Below, piece by piece: positions 23,973 to 36,099 of a DNA stretch of 64,000 bases (the stretch's first letter is position 1; every line of letters starts with the position of its first letter). The notes under the pieces are model-generated. The model was not told where the DNA came from and made no database searches. It was given only the letters and a program-made list of their open reading frames with translations. The translations under genes and the position numbers were made by a program. Origin of the DNA: Pomacea canaliculata (Eukaryota; Mollusca; Gastropoda; Architaenioglossa; Ampullariidae). The DNA is taken from the NCBI RefSeq assembly GCF_003073045.1, contig NC_037590.1, positions 20,053,708-20,117,707 of the forward strand, given 5' to 3'.

Positions 23973-25999
23973 ATGAAGTCCATATTGTATGCTGCCATCT
24001 TCACCCTGGTTCTCGTTGCCATGGTTGCAGGTTAGTTCACCTTTTCGTAATTAGTCCGGGAAAGATTTGCATAAAAATTTGATCGTGTTTGGTACTTCCG
24101 GTTCATACATTGCTAGCATGCCTGAGGCACAACCAGTGCAGGAATTTTTGCGTCCACATTAGTCGCAACATTTTCGTTTGCGGTTTTAAGAAAATTCACG
24201 AAAAATCAAGGTTAGGCATTTAACGTATTTCGAGACGATCCTTCTCGCGGTCAGCCAAAGATTCTATTTAAAATAAGAGCTTCTGGTAGAATTGAGGAAG
24301 ATCCACTAGGCTAGTACCCTCCCCTCTGGCGACGGTCTTCTAACAAGCGACGGACAGACCTTATGGCAATTATCATGGGCATTAGTCAAGGTTACTAACA
24401 AAAATCTGAAATCCTTGTGTTTACTACTTTCCCTTGCAGATTATGACTTTCTCATACCGTTTATTGAACGGCAAAGATGATGATGACATCAACATTAATG
24501 GGCTAGTGGTGTTTTCATTACTAACAAAAGTTAACTTGCATTTCGAAATAAAGATGCACTAAATTTATTTCTGAAAAATATCGACATAAGCTTCGTTTGC
24601 TCTACTAATAACAAGTCTGCTTAATGAAAGCCGTTTAGCATTTTTAAAATTAATCTTTTCTCGTTCCAAATAATATCCCAGTTAAAAAATTTCATTGTCG
24701 CTAAAAGACTTTGCATTTCATAATCGTTGGATATTAATGCGGTTTAGGGCGGGAAATCGGTTTGCATTTGATGAAATCCCCCAGCTTAGCTTTCCCAGCA
24801 GTGGGAACTACACGGATGTGTCGATGTTTGCGACGACTAGCTGTTGACGCAAGCTGTCGTTCTGGGAAGAAAGAGCTGGGCGAGGCGATATCAAACAGCG
24901 GGGGATAAGGACCGCCACACAGTCGGCATAAAAGGTTGAGAGTCGTGTGCAAAACATCCTCGTTGAAAAGGTGAGGTGGTGGGGAAAGAAACTAGGTTAA
25001 ATATACGTGGACCTTCACTATTGGTCTTTTTTATGTAGGCCTGTGGATCTTCTTTCTCTACCGAAACAGATCCAGGGGATTTTTTTTTCAGCTGCTACTT
25101 CCTTTTTGCGTGGGTTTTTTCCCCCTTTGGAATGAGAAAGGATTTTCAAAGAGCTAAATGTTTTTTTTGGTTAGGTCAGACCTCGAACGCAACAGTTTCG
25201 AGTTCAACTGTCACGGCCAGTAGCACCGGTTCCCACAGCCTCCACATCGTCGATCAGCTCATCAACCATTCGCGCCACTACTCAGGTAACATCTAGAAGG
25301 ATTGCTCTTTGTTTAAAGTTTGCTTAAATTCTTAAAAGTACCTAGCGCACGGCATTTTTTCGCCATTTTTATTTAAACGGGAATGTGTCTTTGTGGTAGT
25401 TTATGCGTAAACATTAGGCAATGACTCTTTGTAGCGAGTAATAGAGTTCTTTCTCATCGACACAGACTTTGTCCTTCATCGCACCTACTTTGTGACGTTT
25501 TGCAAGAGCCTGTTTGCCTACAGTACATATATATACCCCTTTCAAATCGCTTCCAATGTTGTCCTGATACATGACGCGGAGTTACGGTTTCTCAAAAGAT
25601 TTTTTTTTTTTTTGTTGCTGAAAGTAATGTATGCCATGAAAGGTTAGCGAAAACGTAGGGTCATTCAGTTTTTAAATTATATAGATCGTAAAATGTTCAA
25701 ACTGCAAAGCAACGAAATATATCATAAACTGTCAGTGTTAATACCCAGTTATTTCCCTTGCATTTGTTACCTTCGTCACCTCGCGCGGACTGTTGTGGGT
25801 GAGAGAGATGGAGTGTGAATATTGATCAATTTTTGTTTGCAAATCTCACAATTATTTTGTTATGCCCAGTACCCAGAAGTCGGTTGGTTTATTTCTCTTT
25901 TCACCTACTTTGCAGGGACAACCCGGTGGTTCACCATTGCTGAAACCAGAAATGGCAATTCTAGCTTTCTTTGGCAGTCTTGCGGTCTTCCTGGTGTAG
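23973..25999 (+). CDS. Small secreted or GPI-anchored Ser/Thr-rich (mucin-like) protein, 3 coding exons; reading-frame conflict in exon 2
   Basis: Exon 1 (23973-24030) encodes a textbook signal peptide, MKSILYAAIFTLVLVAMVA, and ends GCAG/GTTAGT in phase 1. An acceptor (TTGTTTCAG) lies 8 bases before the ATG. Exon 2 (25175-25285, 111 nt) follows TTTTTGGTTAG and ends ACTCAG/GTAACA. Exon 3 starts at 25916 after CTACTTTGCAG. With the signal-peptide frame, the first half of exon 2 is Ser/Thr-rich (QTSNATVSSSTVTASS, with an NAT glycosylation sequon). The second half is Ser/Thr-rich in a different frame (TASTSSISSSTIRATTQ). That second frame leads in phase 0 into exon 3 and ends with LLKPEMAILAFFGSLAVFLV, stop at 25997-25999, a GPI-signal-like tail after a GGS site. 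The unbroken frame instead runs to 26151 (134 aa) with no recognisable tail. I do not know the family; short CD52-like sialomucins are similar in design only. Confidence 0.5.
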
Positions 26000-26148
26000 C
26001 GAAGCTTCAAATCTTCATTTCCTTCATATCAAAAGTGTTCTTAAAATGTTTAAAAAAAAAACTGAAGCTACTTGTTGTAGTGTATTTTAAGTCTTCAAAA
26101 TTTAGAGCTATATCAACAAAAATCTCTTTGGAACTTGAACTTTCGAAC

Positions 26149-26151
26149 TAA
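26149..26151 (+). other. Alternative stop of the small secreted gene in the unshifted frame
   Basis: If exons 23973-24030, 25175-25285 and 25916-26151 are joined without any frame change, the 405-nt reading frame stays open to this stop, giving 134 aa. The last 45 residues are Lys- and hydrophobic-rich and look like translated untranslated region, so the earlier stop at 25997-25999 in the other frame is the more protein-like ending. Confidence 0.35.
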
Positions 26152-26266
26152 TGATCTGTTTCCAAGGGCTGTTGTATGAAGGAAAGACGTGCAAAACTGA
26201 ATGCTTTTGCAGACAGTTAACACTTTTCTGAGATAGCCTTACCCTTCAGTCTGTGCTTTTTCTGTA

Positions 26267-26580
26267 ATCTTACATAAGGTGACCAGATGTTTCGGGAGCG
26301 AAAGCGAGTCGCGTGCCGATCATGGTGTCTCCGAAAAAGAGCGCCGAAAAAAGCCAAAAGCCGGGCGAAAGGCAGTAAACTAAGACACAAGTTTGAAATT
26401 ATTTATCAGTCAACGATAGGCAAAAGCCAAAACCAATGGTACAGATACAAATCAATGTACTGTAATTAGATTTTGAAATACAAGCGCGATATTGATAAAC
26501 TTGTTTAGATATAAGCGGAAACATTTTATGAGCAGACGGGACACGCCTAAATCGGAACGTCTGGTCACCTTATCTTACAT
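26267..26580. mobile_element. MITE, 296 bp, with perfect 9-bp target site duplication
   Basis: The element spans 26276-26571. The left terminus AAGGTGACCAGATGTTTCG and the right terminus in reverse complement, AAGGTGACCAGACGTTCCG, match at 17 of 19 bases. Flanking ATCTTACAT is identical at 26267-26275 and 26572-26580. There is no transposase frame, so it is non-autonomous. A 9-bp duplication fits Mutator-like elements best among common superfamilies, but the termini are short for that group and the class is uncertain. Confidence 0.85.
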
Positions 26581-26648
26581 CTTTATCTTCTCTCCTTCCC
26601 CTTGTGTCTCCATATAAACGTGTAGATCTGATTTGTACTTTATTTCCA

Positions 26649-26657
26649 AATAAAAGA
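26649..26657 (+). terminator. Candidate polyadenylation signal for the small secreted gene
   Basis: CCAAATAAAAG provides an AATAAA about 650 bp after the TAG at 25999. If it is used, the MITE at 26276-26571 lies inside the 3' UTR. Confidence 0.35.
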
Positions 26658-26659
26658 GC

Positions 26660-29600
26660 TTTGTTATTACTATCATTATTATAATACCGATTTATAAAAA
26701 AAAAATGTGCGATACAAAACGTTTCCTTGAACTGTGCTCTTTAGAAATAAATATTTGAACTTTTTTTAATAGTTTTATCAACCTTCATATTATTTGAAAT
26801 AATTGAATAATTATGTAAACTGAAGTTAAATCAATAAAATCAATTATTTATATAATGAGTTGTGTAGTAAGCATAATTTTTATTGACCGGCAGTAGGGGC
26901 GTTCATACTAGCAGAATTGAGGTAAAGATTTGCGATAACTACAGAAGTGAACAAACACCTGTAAGAGCCCATATTCATTCACCGCAATCGTCAAGGAGGT
27001 ACTACAGCTCAGACTAAACAACGACTTTTAAAAATGTAAACTTTTAAACTGTTGACATTCATTTTATACGAATTCTGCATTATTTTGTTTGTTGTAAAGG
27101 CTGACTGGGATTCTACATTTTGAAACCATTTACACAAAAGACAACGCATTTATCATCTCTAAAATAAAGCGCAATCTTTTTGGTCATTAGCGTAGATAAA
27201 GGAAAGATTACGAGACGACATTTCACTGTTATGTGACCAAAAAAGTTACCATCTTTAATGGCACTTTATATCAAAAAAAGTCTCCATGGCGTCTATGGAC
27301 AATTTAGAAATAGTCAAGGGGAATAATTTGAACGCTTTTGTTTTCTTGTAAGTGTTGCCTCCCTTAAACTCTTTCAGTGCTGCAGTTCAGCAACGAATAT
27401 TCGAATACTATAAAACGATACCGTGTTTTTGTTAGATCCTCACTGTTTTACACCCAAATTGTCTTTCAAATGAGACGGAACTAAATGTAAATGTTATTGA
27501 TTTCAAATCTGCAGACTTAAATAATTCAAGTGGAAAGCGCAGCAAATTAGCAAAAGGTCTTTCTAGGAGTTCGTCAATGTCAGTAAGAGATGAAAGTTTG
27601 ATGAAATAAACGTCTTTGATATTTCTCTATCTCGGCAAACAACTTAATATAGATGTTTATATTTGTGTTGAAATAGTCTGAAAGAAAGACTGGTCTCGTA
27701 TTCTAATAATTGCAGAAGAATATGAGGCCTGATGATGATTTCCCGTGCTTTATGTCGGAAGGACTGACCGTCTAATTACATCAGACAAGGGATAATTTAG
27801 AGGCGACCCTATCTCAGGTTTCCAGGCGATAGCGTCGTGCGGATCAACGTCGAAATTTATGGTGCGACAGATAAGACATGAAATAATAGAGCGCTGCAAC
27901 TATAAAAGCTGTAAATAAGAAAAAAATCTTCGTAGAAAGGGTTTAGAACGAGTTAGTTGCAATCTCTGTTCCTCGGCCAGTTAATGGCCGACTCTTCCCT
28001 TTCCGTTGTAGATTCAAACAGATGAATAAACAAAAACTGGGGCAAGATGCCGCCATAAGACGTCAGCCAACAGTCGTATCGATGGTCTGATTAGTCGCGC
28101 TGACGTCACCAAGACAACGCTATCGCCGCCAGGGCTGACAACTCTGATACCGTCCCCTGAATTCACTGCCATCGTCATCATCATCATTATTACCAGAATT
28201 ATCAAATATCTCTTTAAATACCTTGGTTAACGCGTGCTGCATGATTATTCCAGACAAACAAGGGCACAGTTTTCCTTGACGTGTTTCTGTTGGGGTCGAT
28301 GGCAATGAAATGAAGGAGAATCATTACAGTATGTGACAACACGTCTATTCCAGGGAGATAATGACTACACAGCCATCTTGTTATCTCCCTTCTTGCGTCG
28401 TGACCCCCTCTTGTTACGTTCAGTCTCTAGCTCCAGGCTCTACTTTTTTTTTTTTATCACCACCTGCCCTTCTCGACGTTTTATGGGCTTTTGTCTCCCT
28501 TTTTTTATGTTTCTGTCGCCCCATCGCTGTGGAATAATACTATCTGGCTTATTATCCGAAATATTTCTATCCATCCACCTTTTAACGCTTTTTCTCATGG
28601 CGTAATGCTGAAAGCACTTGTCACTAATACAGTGATGATCGGCTGTCCTGTCTTCAGATCTTGTCTCGGGCTCGCAGTTTTTCTTTTTTTTTTTTTTTTG
28701 CTTCTTGGTCGGCCCAAGATTGTGTTAAGTGTTATAGCATTTTTTTATTATCGTTCGTCAGCGTGAGAATGCGACCTACATTGTCGTTGTGATGCTGCGG
28801 GATAAAAGCACTCTCTCGTTCTTATTCATGCCTGAGCTATTTCAGTCTCTCCCCCACCCCATCCACACACACATCTTTCTCTGTTTTGGCTATACGTCTT
28901 CTCGATTTTTTAAAGGAAAAAAAGATATGGCTGTCTATCATCGGTGATACAGTTTTAAAGAGTTTCTTTATTCCACGCTAATTAATCATTTATTAAGTAA
29001 ACAGTAGATTTTTTTCGCAAGGCACCATGTGTCTGTTTTATAAACAATATTTGAAAGTCCTCCACAGCTACACCATGGCGGTGAACGGCAGGCTTATTGC
29101 GAAGCAAAATAAAAATTAGGATTCACTCCCTCCATCCCCAAACCCCCCAAAAAGCCATGTTTCGTCCCCAGGCAACCACAGAGAGGAAAACGTGCTTCAG
29201 TCTCGAACAGACAACATTAGGAATCTGCACGTGCGAACTCAAGATAAGGATGCTCTGCATCACCTTCGACCTTTTAAGCTTTGGAGATTTTATCAGAAGC
29301 ACTGGAGGACGCACAGGTTTTTACGGTGATGCCACTTTGTGGACTGTGAAGACGAAGAGAAACAGAGAGCTGCAGTACGTATCGATGCGCAGTGAAAGGA
29401 ACTGTGCACCGTATATCTGACCTCGATCTTGATGGAATTAGGGTTAGGATTATGTGCCAGAAGCGTTTGATTTGTACTTCAGTAGAGGCTGCTCACTATT
29501 TTGCACCATGCTCGACTTCCGTTCGAAAAAATCAGCGTTGATTAAATTTCCTCTGATATCAACCGATTTTCTAAATATCCAATCTCTTGAAATCAAATAA

Positions 29601-29715
29601 AACCCACAACACCTAAACAGGATTTGAAACTTTTTAACATGCTGGCATTAACACCGAGTGAGTGTTAACATGGTATTACCACGTTTCCAAGCGTGCTGAC
29701 CGTGTTTCATACAAA
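26660..29715. other. Gene-free stretch
   Basis: Strongly AT-rich to about 27.7 kb, then mixed with C/T-rich tracts at 28.37-28.70 kb. A perfect CRE octamer is at 28101-28108. I see no exon I can support. Confidence 0.45.
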
Positions 29716-29719
29716 GTCA

Positions 29720-29995
29720 TTATTTATGTTCTCTGTACGAGAGCAGGAACAGCCTTCTCATGAACTTGTTTTCAAACGTCTGGATTCGTCTCTCTGTATC
29801 AACAAGCAGTGTCCACATTTTACACCCGTAAAGCAGGATTAGTACTACGAGGGACGTATACGGACTGCACTTCGTAGTAAACCTGATGTTATGGCTGTGC
29901 CAAACCTTGTCCAGCCTAGTCATCGCCGTTTCTGCTGTTGCGGTTATTTGTAGTGTGAAAGAAAACTCCAACATGGTTATCCGCCAGTACTACCC
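29720..29995 (-). mobile_element. Non-LTR retrotransposon fragment: RT C-terminal region
   Basis: The minus-strand frame includes TTKCSPYTSLVVLILLYGCK followed by MWTLLVDTERRIQTFENKFM, matching the block (TTKxKLYxSLVxxILLYGCExW ... RRIQAFExK) that follows the RT catalytic core in I/RTE-like LINEs. It is cut off on both sides and isolated from any endonuclease or catalytic core, so it is a dead fragment. Confidence 0.75.
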
Positions 29996-29999
29996 TTCT

Positions 30000-32960
30000 T
30001 TCGCTCTTATTCGATGACTTCGAAGAGACCCACTAGGATTTTAAGCGCTCATGTAATGTAAACCAGGTCAAACAGGCTACTTCCAAGGCCAGGGACGACA
30101 CAAATACCTTTGGCAATAGCGAGGAGATAGGAAGAAAATTTTGTGTTCCCCAGCATCCTAATAATGCAATTGCTGCTGCTTTATTACGTTTGTTGACTCG
30201 TCTTGCCAGTCAAGCGAATGTGCGGAGGATTTCAAAGGAGTGTTATAGAGATCAAAGGATAACAGTATTTAAATACGAGATTGTAAAAGTAATCTAACTA
30301 TTGAAAGATTGAGTTTTAACATTGTGTGAAATTACCTTAAAACCTTGTAAGGGGATTTTAGGGGCTTAACAGGGTAAACAACAATGGGAGTGATGGCAGC
30401 TGTAGAAATATGAGGGATTTTCGAGGGAAGGTTGGGGAGTTTTCATATTTTTTCTTCAGAATTACTCTAGGAACCAGAGTAATTGTGCTCTGCTAGACCG
30501 ATGTGTTAAAAGGTGAAATGTATCTATAAAATGCTGTTTGAACTCATGAATTGAAAATTGAGACACGAAATTAAAAGGGGACTTGTGGATATATAGTTTT
30601 CTTTGAAGCTTCGCCACTTCCTTTGTGGTTTGAAAGCACAGCACTCGCTTGAGAAGATTCAAAGAAACTTGAGAGTGAAATTCAAGCTTTGAAAGCTGTA
30701 AAATAACTGGTTTTCAATATTTGAATAACAGCCGTTGGCATAGTGTCACCAGGGCGAAGGTGCGAATCACGGTTCAGAGCAGGAAGTATCCGATGGTATT
30801 TTGCCACTGAGGTTGGACGGACAAGGGGTCGTGAGAAGACGCGCATAAGTCAGTAAAATGAATAATGTCCACACCATCTTTGGTAGGGCGGGGTTAGCGA
30901 TTGTCAAGTGTGGTCAGACTGGATATGGTCTCACCGTTTACTGTAGCTAGTAGGTTGAGAATATGCTTGAAGTATGATGACTAGTGACATTTCTTTTTTC
31001 AGTGCAGATGTGTATGAATGTAAGGGGGGATAAAAAGAACATTACCTGGTGGGGATTAATTCCATTCGAGACTGAGACTCTAAGCCTGGAAACATGAGCA
31101 GCAGAACCACGTCGCAAGGTCCAGTCAGCGACATCGAAAGGTCCGGACTGCCAGTTGTCGTCGTGAAGACACCTGTGGTTACCCCGTCTTAACAGGACTG
31201 CGTCTACCTGTGAGAGGTGAGAGTCTGACGCGTAGACCAGCTGGACAAGTCGTCCATTTTGTGAGAAGAAGAGAATACCTGAGTATTTGTACCCAGTGTG
31301 CCGGAGTCGGAAAGATCAGATCCATCAGTCTGGTTTTCTTTCAGTGGCTATGTACACTTCGGCGCGTACCACTGGGTGTTACAACAACAGGGCAATAGAT
31401 GAGCAAGCAGTTGCCGAAATCACAAAACTTTTCCTGGACTGGGACGGCACCCGCGTGTTTTTTATTTTCGAGGCCAGGGGTGGGGTTGCAGACAAGTGCA
31501 AGAGACCTCTCCATTCTGCGATAAGGGCTTTGGACACAAATAGCACTGGTCTCAAACAGACGTGGCACACGAGTTCACGATTTCTCACAATTTTACAAGA
31601 AACCACTAATCGCGAAGGGGAGGTAACTGACTATTCCTAGCCACGAGCAGGTCGATAACTTGCAGTTGACAGTGGTTTGCTGTTTTGGCATTTAGCTCGC
31701 CAATTATGGTCTCAGCGAATAAGTAGCGAGCAAATGGAATCTACTTCGAAGCGGTCCTCAACGGGACACGAAGTTCAGAGTGCGGTCGCAGCGGTCAGTC
31801 ACGTGCTGCTAGCTCCACGTCACTGGCGCTTGCGTCATCCGTCACGGGATGATCACAGGTGCAGCAATGCGTGCACCACGAGCTTGCATTTCTATTGGTC
31901 TGTTGATTTAAGAGAGCAGCTCCACGAGCTGGAACGAAAAACCAACCAATGTCGTTTTTATTCGCACGTGCTCGATGGCTGACCTGGTCAAAGTAGATCG
32001 AAACATGTCTCCGAATTCTGTTTCCTCTTTTAAATTTATATTTTTTTTTTGTTGAGAAAATATACAATCGTATATTAAAGTTCGATGTATATTTGTCAGT
32101 TTGGGTTGTTCACTTTTCGTCTGTCATTCTATTAAAATTAAGCTATTTACCTCTCAGTCTAGACTCAAGACCATGCTGTTTGCATGGTAGTACTCTAAAA
32201 CTGGAAGGAGGGTAGGCGAACGTGGCACCTCTAACAGTTCCCTTGCCATAACATTTGAATATGATAATTCAATGTTATTGGCATGTATTGATAGAGGGAA
32301 GTGTCTCCCTCTTTCTGTCTCCACTTTTGCACTTACTGATTGACATATGTGTCAGTTAATCACATCATGTAACCTTTATTTCATTATTAAATTTCTGCTG
32401 AATGTGTCATAAGTTTAAGTTACAACTATAGACGTCAGTTAGTTCATTCGTTCATTCCAAAGTAGCATGTATCGAATCCAATATTACAGACTCTGAAACT
32501 GGGATATATTATATATATAAGGGAAGATGCATAGCCAAGAATACCAGGCGTTTGGGACGTTACGGGTATCGTTGACAGAATCGAGTCCATTGCAACAGAC
32601 CAGCATCAATGGACTACGTGCTGTTCTCAGCGTGCAGTTGTTTTACAAGACTGGTTGTAGGGTATTGGTGAACTTGAACACCTGCGCACTTACTTTGTTG
32701 TATAGCATCGCATCCTTGCCGAGCTTCGGAGCTCGATAGCGTCTGTCCATGTCTGGAAGCGGTCCTTCCTCCCCTCTACAACAAATTGTGACGTCACACA
32801 CCGTATCTTCTTGCGGCTTCACCTCGCTACCCGTCGTCTCACGCCACTGATCAACTCTGCCGTAGACAACACGGGATATCGAACACACGACTGCGCATTC
32901 GGTAGATCGTTCCTCAAAGACACTGCTAGGGAAGGGAGAGGAGGGGCAGGGGGTGTTCTA
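30000..32960. other. Gene-poor stretch with a CpG-richer block
   Basis: A block at about 31.1-31.95 kb is richer in CpG and holds frames of 75-117 codons on both strands, none with domains or good splice borders. It might contain a first exon or promoter, but I see nothing decisive. A tRNA-like A box/B box pair near 30736 (TGGCATAGTG) and 30762 (GGTGCGAATCA) hints at an old SINE. Confidence 0.35.
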
Positions 32961-32970
32961 ATGATTGGGT

Positions 32971-33065
32971 AAAGCTCGGTGCAAGATACTACTTCCTGAA
33001 ATCCGCAGGAATTCCTCCCTTCCGTCGTCGAGACACACGTCTACAAAAAGAGGTCAAACCACAGA
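32971..33065 (+). repeat. Dispersed repeat family A, copy 1
   Basis: It begins AAAGCTCGGTGCAAGATACT, continues with a CTTCCGTCG-TCGAGACAC core and ends near ACAAAAAGAGG. It shares an ordered set of blocks with copies at 43752, 43977 (reverse) and 54478. It has no coding potential and is probably a SINE or MITE family of this genome. Confidence 0.6.
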
Positions 33066-35745
33066 AGTCAGGATAGTGCGTGAATATGTTTACGTTATGA
33101 AGAGTCAGCCAATAGGACAGCTGGGAAATATGTTATTGAGACATATCATGACGTCACGATTTTGACTTTTGTTTGTGCAATGGTGATACTTGTAGGTGTA
33201 TATTTTGTGAACGGGAGGTGTGGGTGGGTAAGTCTTTCAGATTTGGGGAAATTTTATCTTTCACTGAGTCTCACCCAATAATTAAAAATTCTTATTTTGC
33301 ACGCTACTAGTCCCTTACGATTTTCACCTGGGATTTCTCACTTTATTTTTGGGATTGGTGACTGCGTCCTTTTCACATCGAGCGAGCACGTCAAGACTTT
33401 GTTTTTTAACATTACTATTGCATTAAGACCAAGGAACACCTCATCGTACTCGGAGAAATCGCCGAGTCGTAACCTGACTGAACTCGGTCACGGGTGAAAG
33501 GATGTCGATATTTATCCGGAACCGCCAGAAGGCTCGTCTGTTGATGGACTCACGTCGTGTCTTCATTTTATAACAGCATTAGGGTTTTGTGTCATTGAAC
33601 CGCACGATAGCACCGTTAAGCGCTCTGTGATTGTGAACAGAAGTCACTTCGTTATGGTAAGAGCGGCATCGATCAAAGCTGGAAAGTCATTTTTAAAAAA
33701 GAATTTCTCCAGCCTTCGTTTGCCTTGCTCCGAGTCCATCTACTGTGTAGGATCTCTTTTTTTTCTGCCGCTAGTGCAGGCCACACCAGTCACGTGATAA
33801 TAGGTTTCTTTAAATGGTTTCCCGTTCATAAAATTTGTCATTGATTTTCGTACTCAGGCACGTGCGGCAGTGTAGTGGTTACCCAGCCCAGAAGTTAATG
33901 AAACCTGCCCTCCCTCACCAAGGTAAAAATCCGCAACAATCCCTCCCCACACAAAACCACACAAAAACAGAAATGAAAGATACAAGCAAACAAAACAGAA
34001 ACAAAAAATAATCAATCAAGTCAGTCAACAAACTTATAAGCACCCATAGTTACATAGGAAATATCGACCACGTGATAACGTGACAGCAAGATGGGGACGT
34101 CACCATCTTTTGTGCCATAAAGATCGGTTCGCTCCACCCCGACTCCCGAATTCGTGCCCTTTAGTATGGGAGCGGACACGATTCTGTGCATCGACCACAG
34201 CATCTGCAGTCCTGGTGCACTTGGTGGTATTTCTTTCGAGTATCTGTGTGCCAGTGTTTGCTAAAAGAAAAACATTAAGTGCTTCCGAAAAAATTCACTC
34301 ATGTTAACAATCGATAGCGTGTCCTAGTCCAGGCAGAATGCATTATGCCGCGAGACTACAACAGAAATTGTACATGAAATATAAATCATAATCATAGATC
34401 AATGCAGCTTGAAAGCGTGCAAAAACCGGTAAAAAAAAGCCGACAGTTCTGTATTAAATACATACAAACTGCGTTTTTTGATCAGATGGATGTAATCTTC
34501 AAGTTTGACAGATTTGTCCTTGCTAAATTGTTCCTTAAGGAAAGAAGGTTATTGGCTTGTTATTTGGCGTTCTAGTAAATTACTGTACAGAATAATTGAG
34601 TTCCTTCATTGAAACTCTAGGTTAACTACGATAAAAAAAAAATCCTCTGTCCTTGTATTTAATGTACAGTCATTCGTGGTGGGCTACTTCTGAATAACGT
34701 GTGCAGGGTTTGCTCTGAACATAATGTACGGTGCGATGGAGAACTCCAGAAAACCCAGAACAATACTCAGACCTGTGGGGAATAAAAAATATTTGTTTTT
34801 CATTATAAATTTCAGATTAGATTCCAAAGAGCCTGGCTGCTCCTTCTAGTGCACACCTTTGATATTGAAACCTATGCAATCTTACGCTGTTTTGTATTCT
34901 TAACATAGATATTTAATATGCAACTGTTGAAATTACATTTGTAAATATCAATTTATTGCCTGGTATGTTCATTGAATTGTTGTGTGCTTTATGTCTATCC
35001 AAATACCAAATATAAATGTATTTTACTTCTTCGCAAATCGCTTTTATTATTGAGTTATTCGAGATTAACCTAAAGTGTTTCATATTTAGTACCCTGTATA
35101 CATATATCTATGTAGCAAAAGTTTTTTTTTCAAACAACTAAAGTAGCTGCTGGAACGTCTTCTTTCGGAGTAAATGTTCTTCGTTGGAAAGCTGCATTTT
35201 TTACATGTTGTGAGCTGCATAGGTGCAATCTCGTTACTCATTGCTAGAAAGACCGAGCTATTTCACGAGGTATAAACAGCCGAGTAATGGAGGATAATTG
35301 TTGCAACTCCGTGAACACAGGCTAACCATTCTGTCTGCATGTAAACAATCAATATGATTTCTCGCCTTTAGACACACGGCTGGTCACCAGCTCGGCTTCA
35401 AACTTATTTTTCTGTGACATGTATTTTCGCTTAGTTTTTGTCATGCATGACAGAAAAAAACTACAGGGTTGTGCAATGATCACCATTTTTTGCTACTCAA
35501 GCTCATTGACATTTTTTGTTTTGTCTAGATGCTTGAAAAAATAAATTGCCTATTTCTGTTTTATTAATGTATACAGATTTAAAGCGACCGCTGTAATTCA
35601 AATCGACATCGTCATCTAGTTAAGGACTGCTTCTGAATGCAAGTAATAACTTACATCTTGAAACTCTGTTTTAAAAATAGGATTGAAAAAGAATGCAATC
35701 ATTTTTACGTACCGGCAGGAGCAGCAGTATAACTTATTGTAGAAC
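33066..35745. other. Gene-free stretch
   Basis: Contains one perfect CRE octamer at 33149-33156 and short CA-rich text at 33.93-34.02 kb. Otherwise I see nothing recognisable. Confidence 0.45.
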
Positions 35746-35749
35746 ATCA

Positions 35750-36011
35750 TTAGTGAAACCCTCCACGACCATCACACTTCCACTCCATTGGTGGAAGGCC
35801 AATACGCAAACTACGCTTTGCAGAAGGCACAGATCCGTTAGTAGGCACTAACAGAGAACTACAAGACCTCACCAACATACTAACAGACAGTTCAAAAACA
35901 TATGGAATTGAGACCAGCACTGAAAAGAGCAAAGTTGTAATCAATGGCAGCGGCAAAGAAGAGATCCATATGAACGGGGTACAGCTGGAAGAGGTAAGCA
36001 GCTACAAGTAA
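35750..36011 (+). mobile_element. Non-LTR retrotransposon fragment: RT region around the catalytic site, inactivated
   Basis: From 35781 one frame reads IGGRPIRKLRFAEGTDPLVG, then ELQDLTNILTDSSKTYGIET and STEKSKVVINGSG, and stops after EEVSSYK at 36009-36011. This matches the LINE block IGGRxIxNLRFADDIxLxGG ... STxKSKVMV ... LExVxxFKYLG. The catalytic FADD is FAEG here. Just upstream another frame carries the preceding residues, so there is a frameshift too. It belongs to the same general type as the fragments at 6.1, 29.7 and 46.4 kb. Confidence 0.85.
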
Positions 36012-36099
36012 AACAACCGGAAAATATATTTATTGAGAAATGATGCTGTGGGCCACAACACCTGCAAAAAGGACTCGCTTAATTCTTCTCCACTGATCT

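Noticed and set aside
26287..26469. Basic 60-codon frame (MFRERKRVACRSWCLRKRAP...)
   Set aside because: It lies wholly inside the 296-bp MITE and has no independent evidence.
30736..30775. tRNA-like A and B box text
   Set aside because: The boxes are imperfect, no arms pair, and no body or tail of a SINE can be delimited.
31210..31982. Frames of 62-117 codons in a CpG-rich block
   Set aside because: Both strands are equally open, with no domains and no convincing splice borders.
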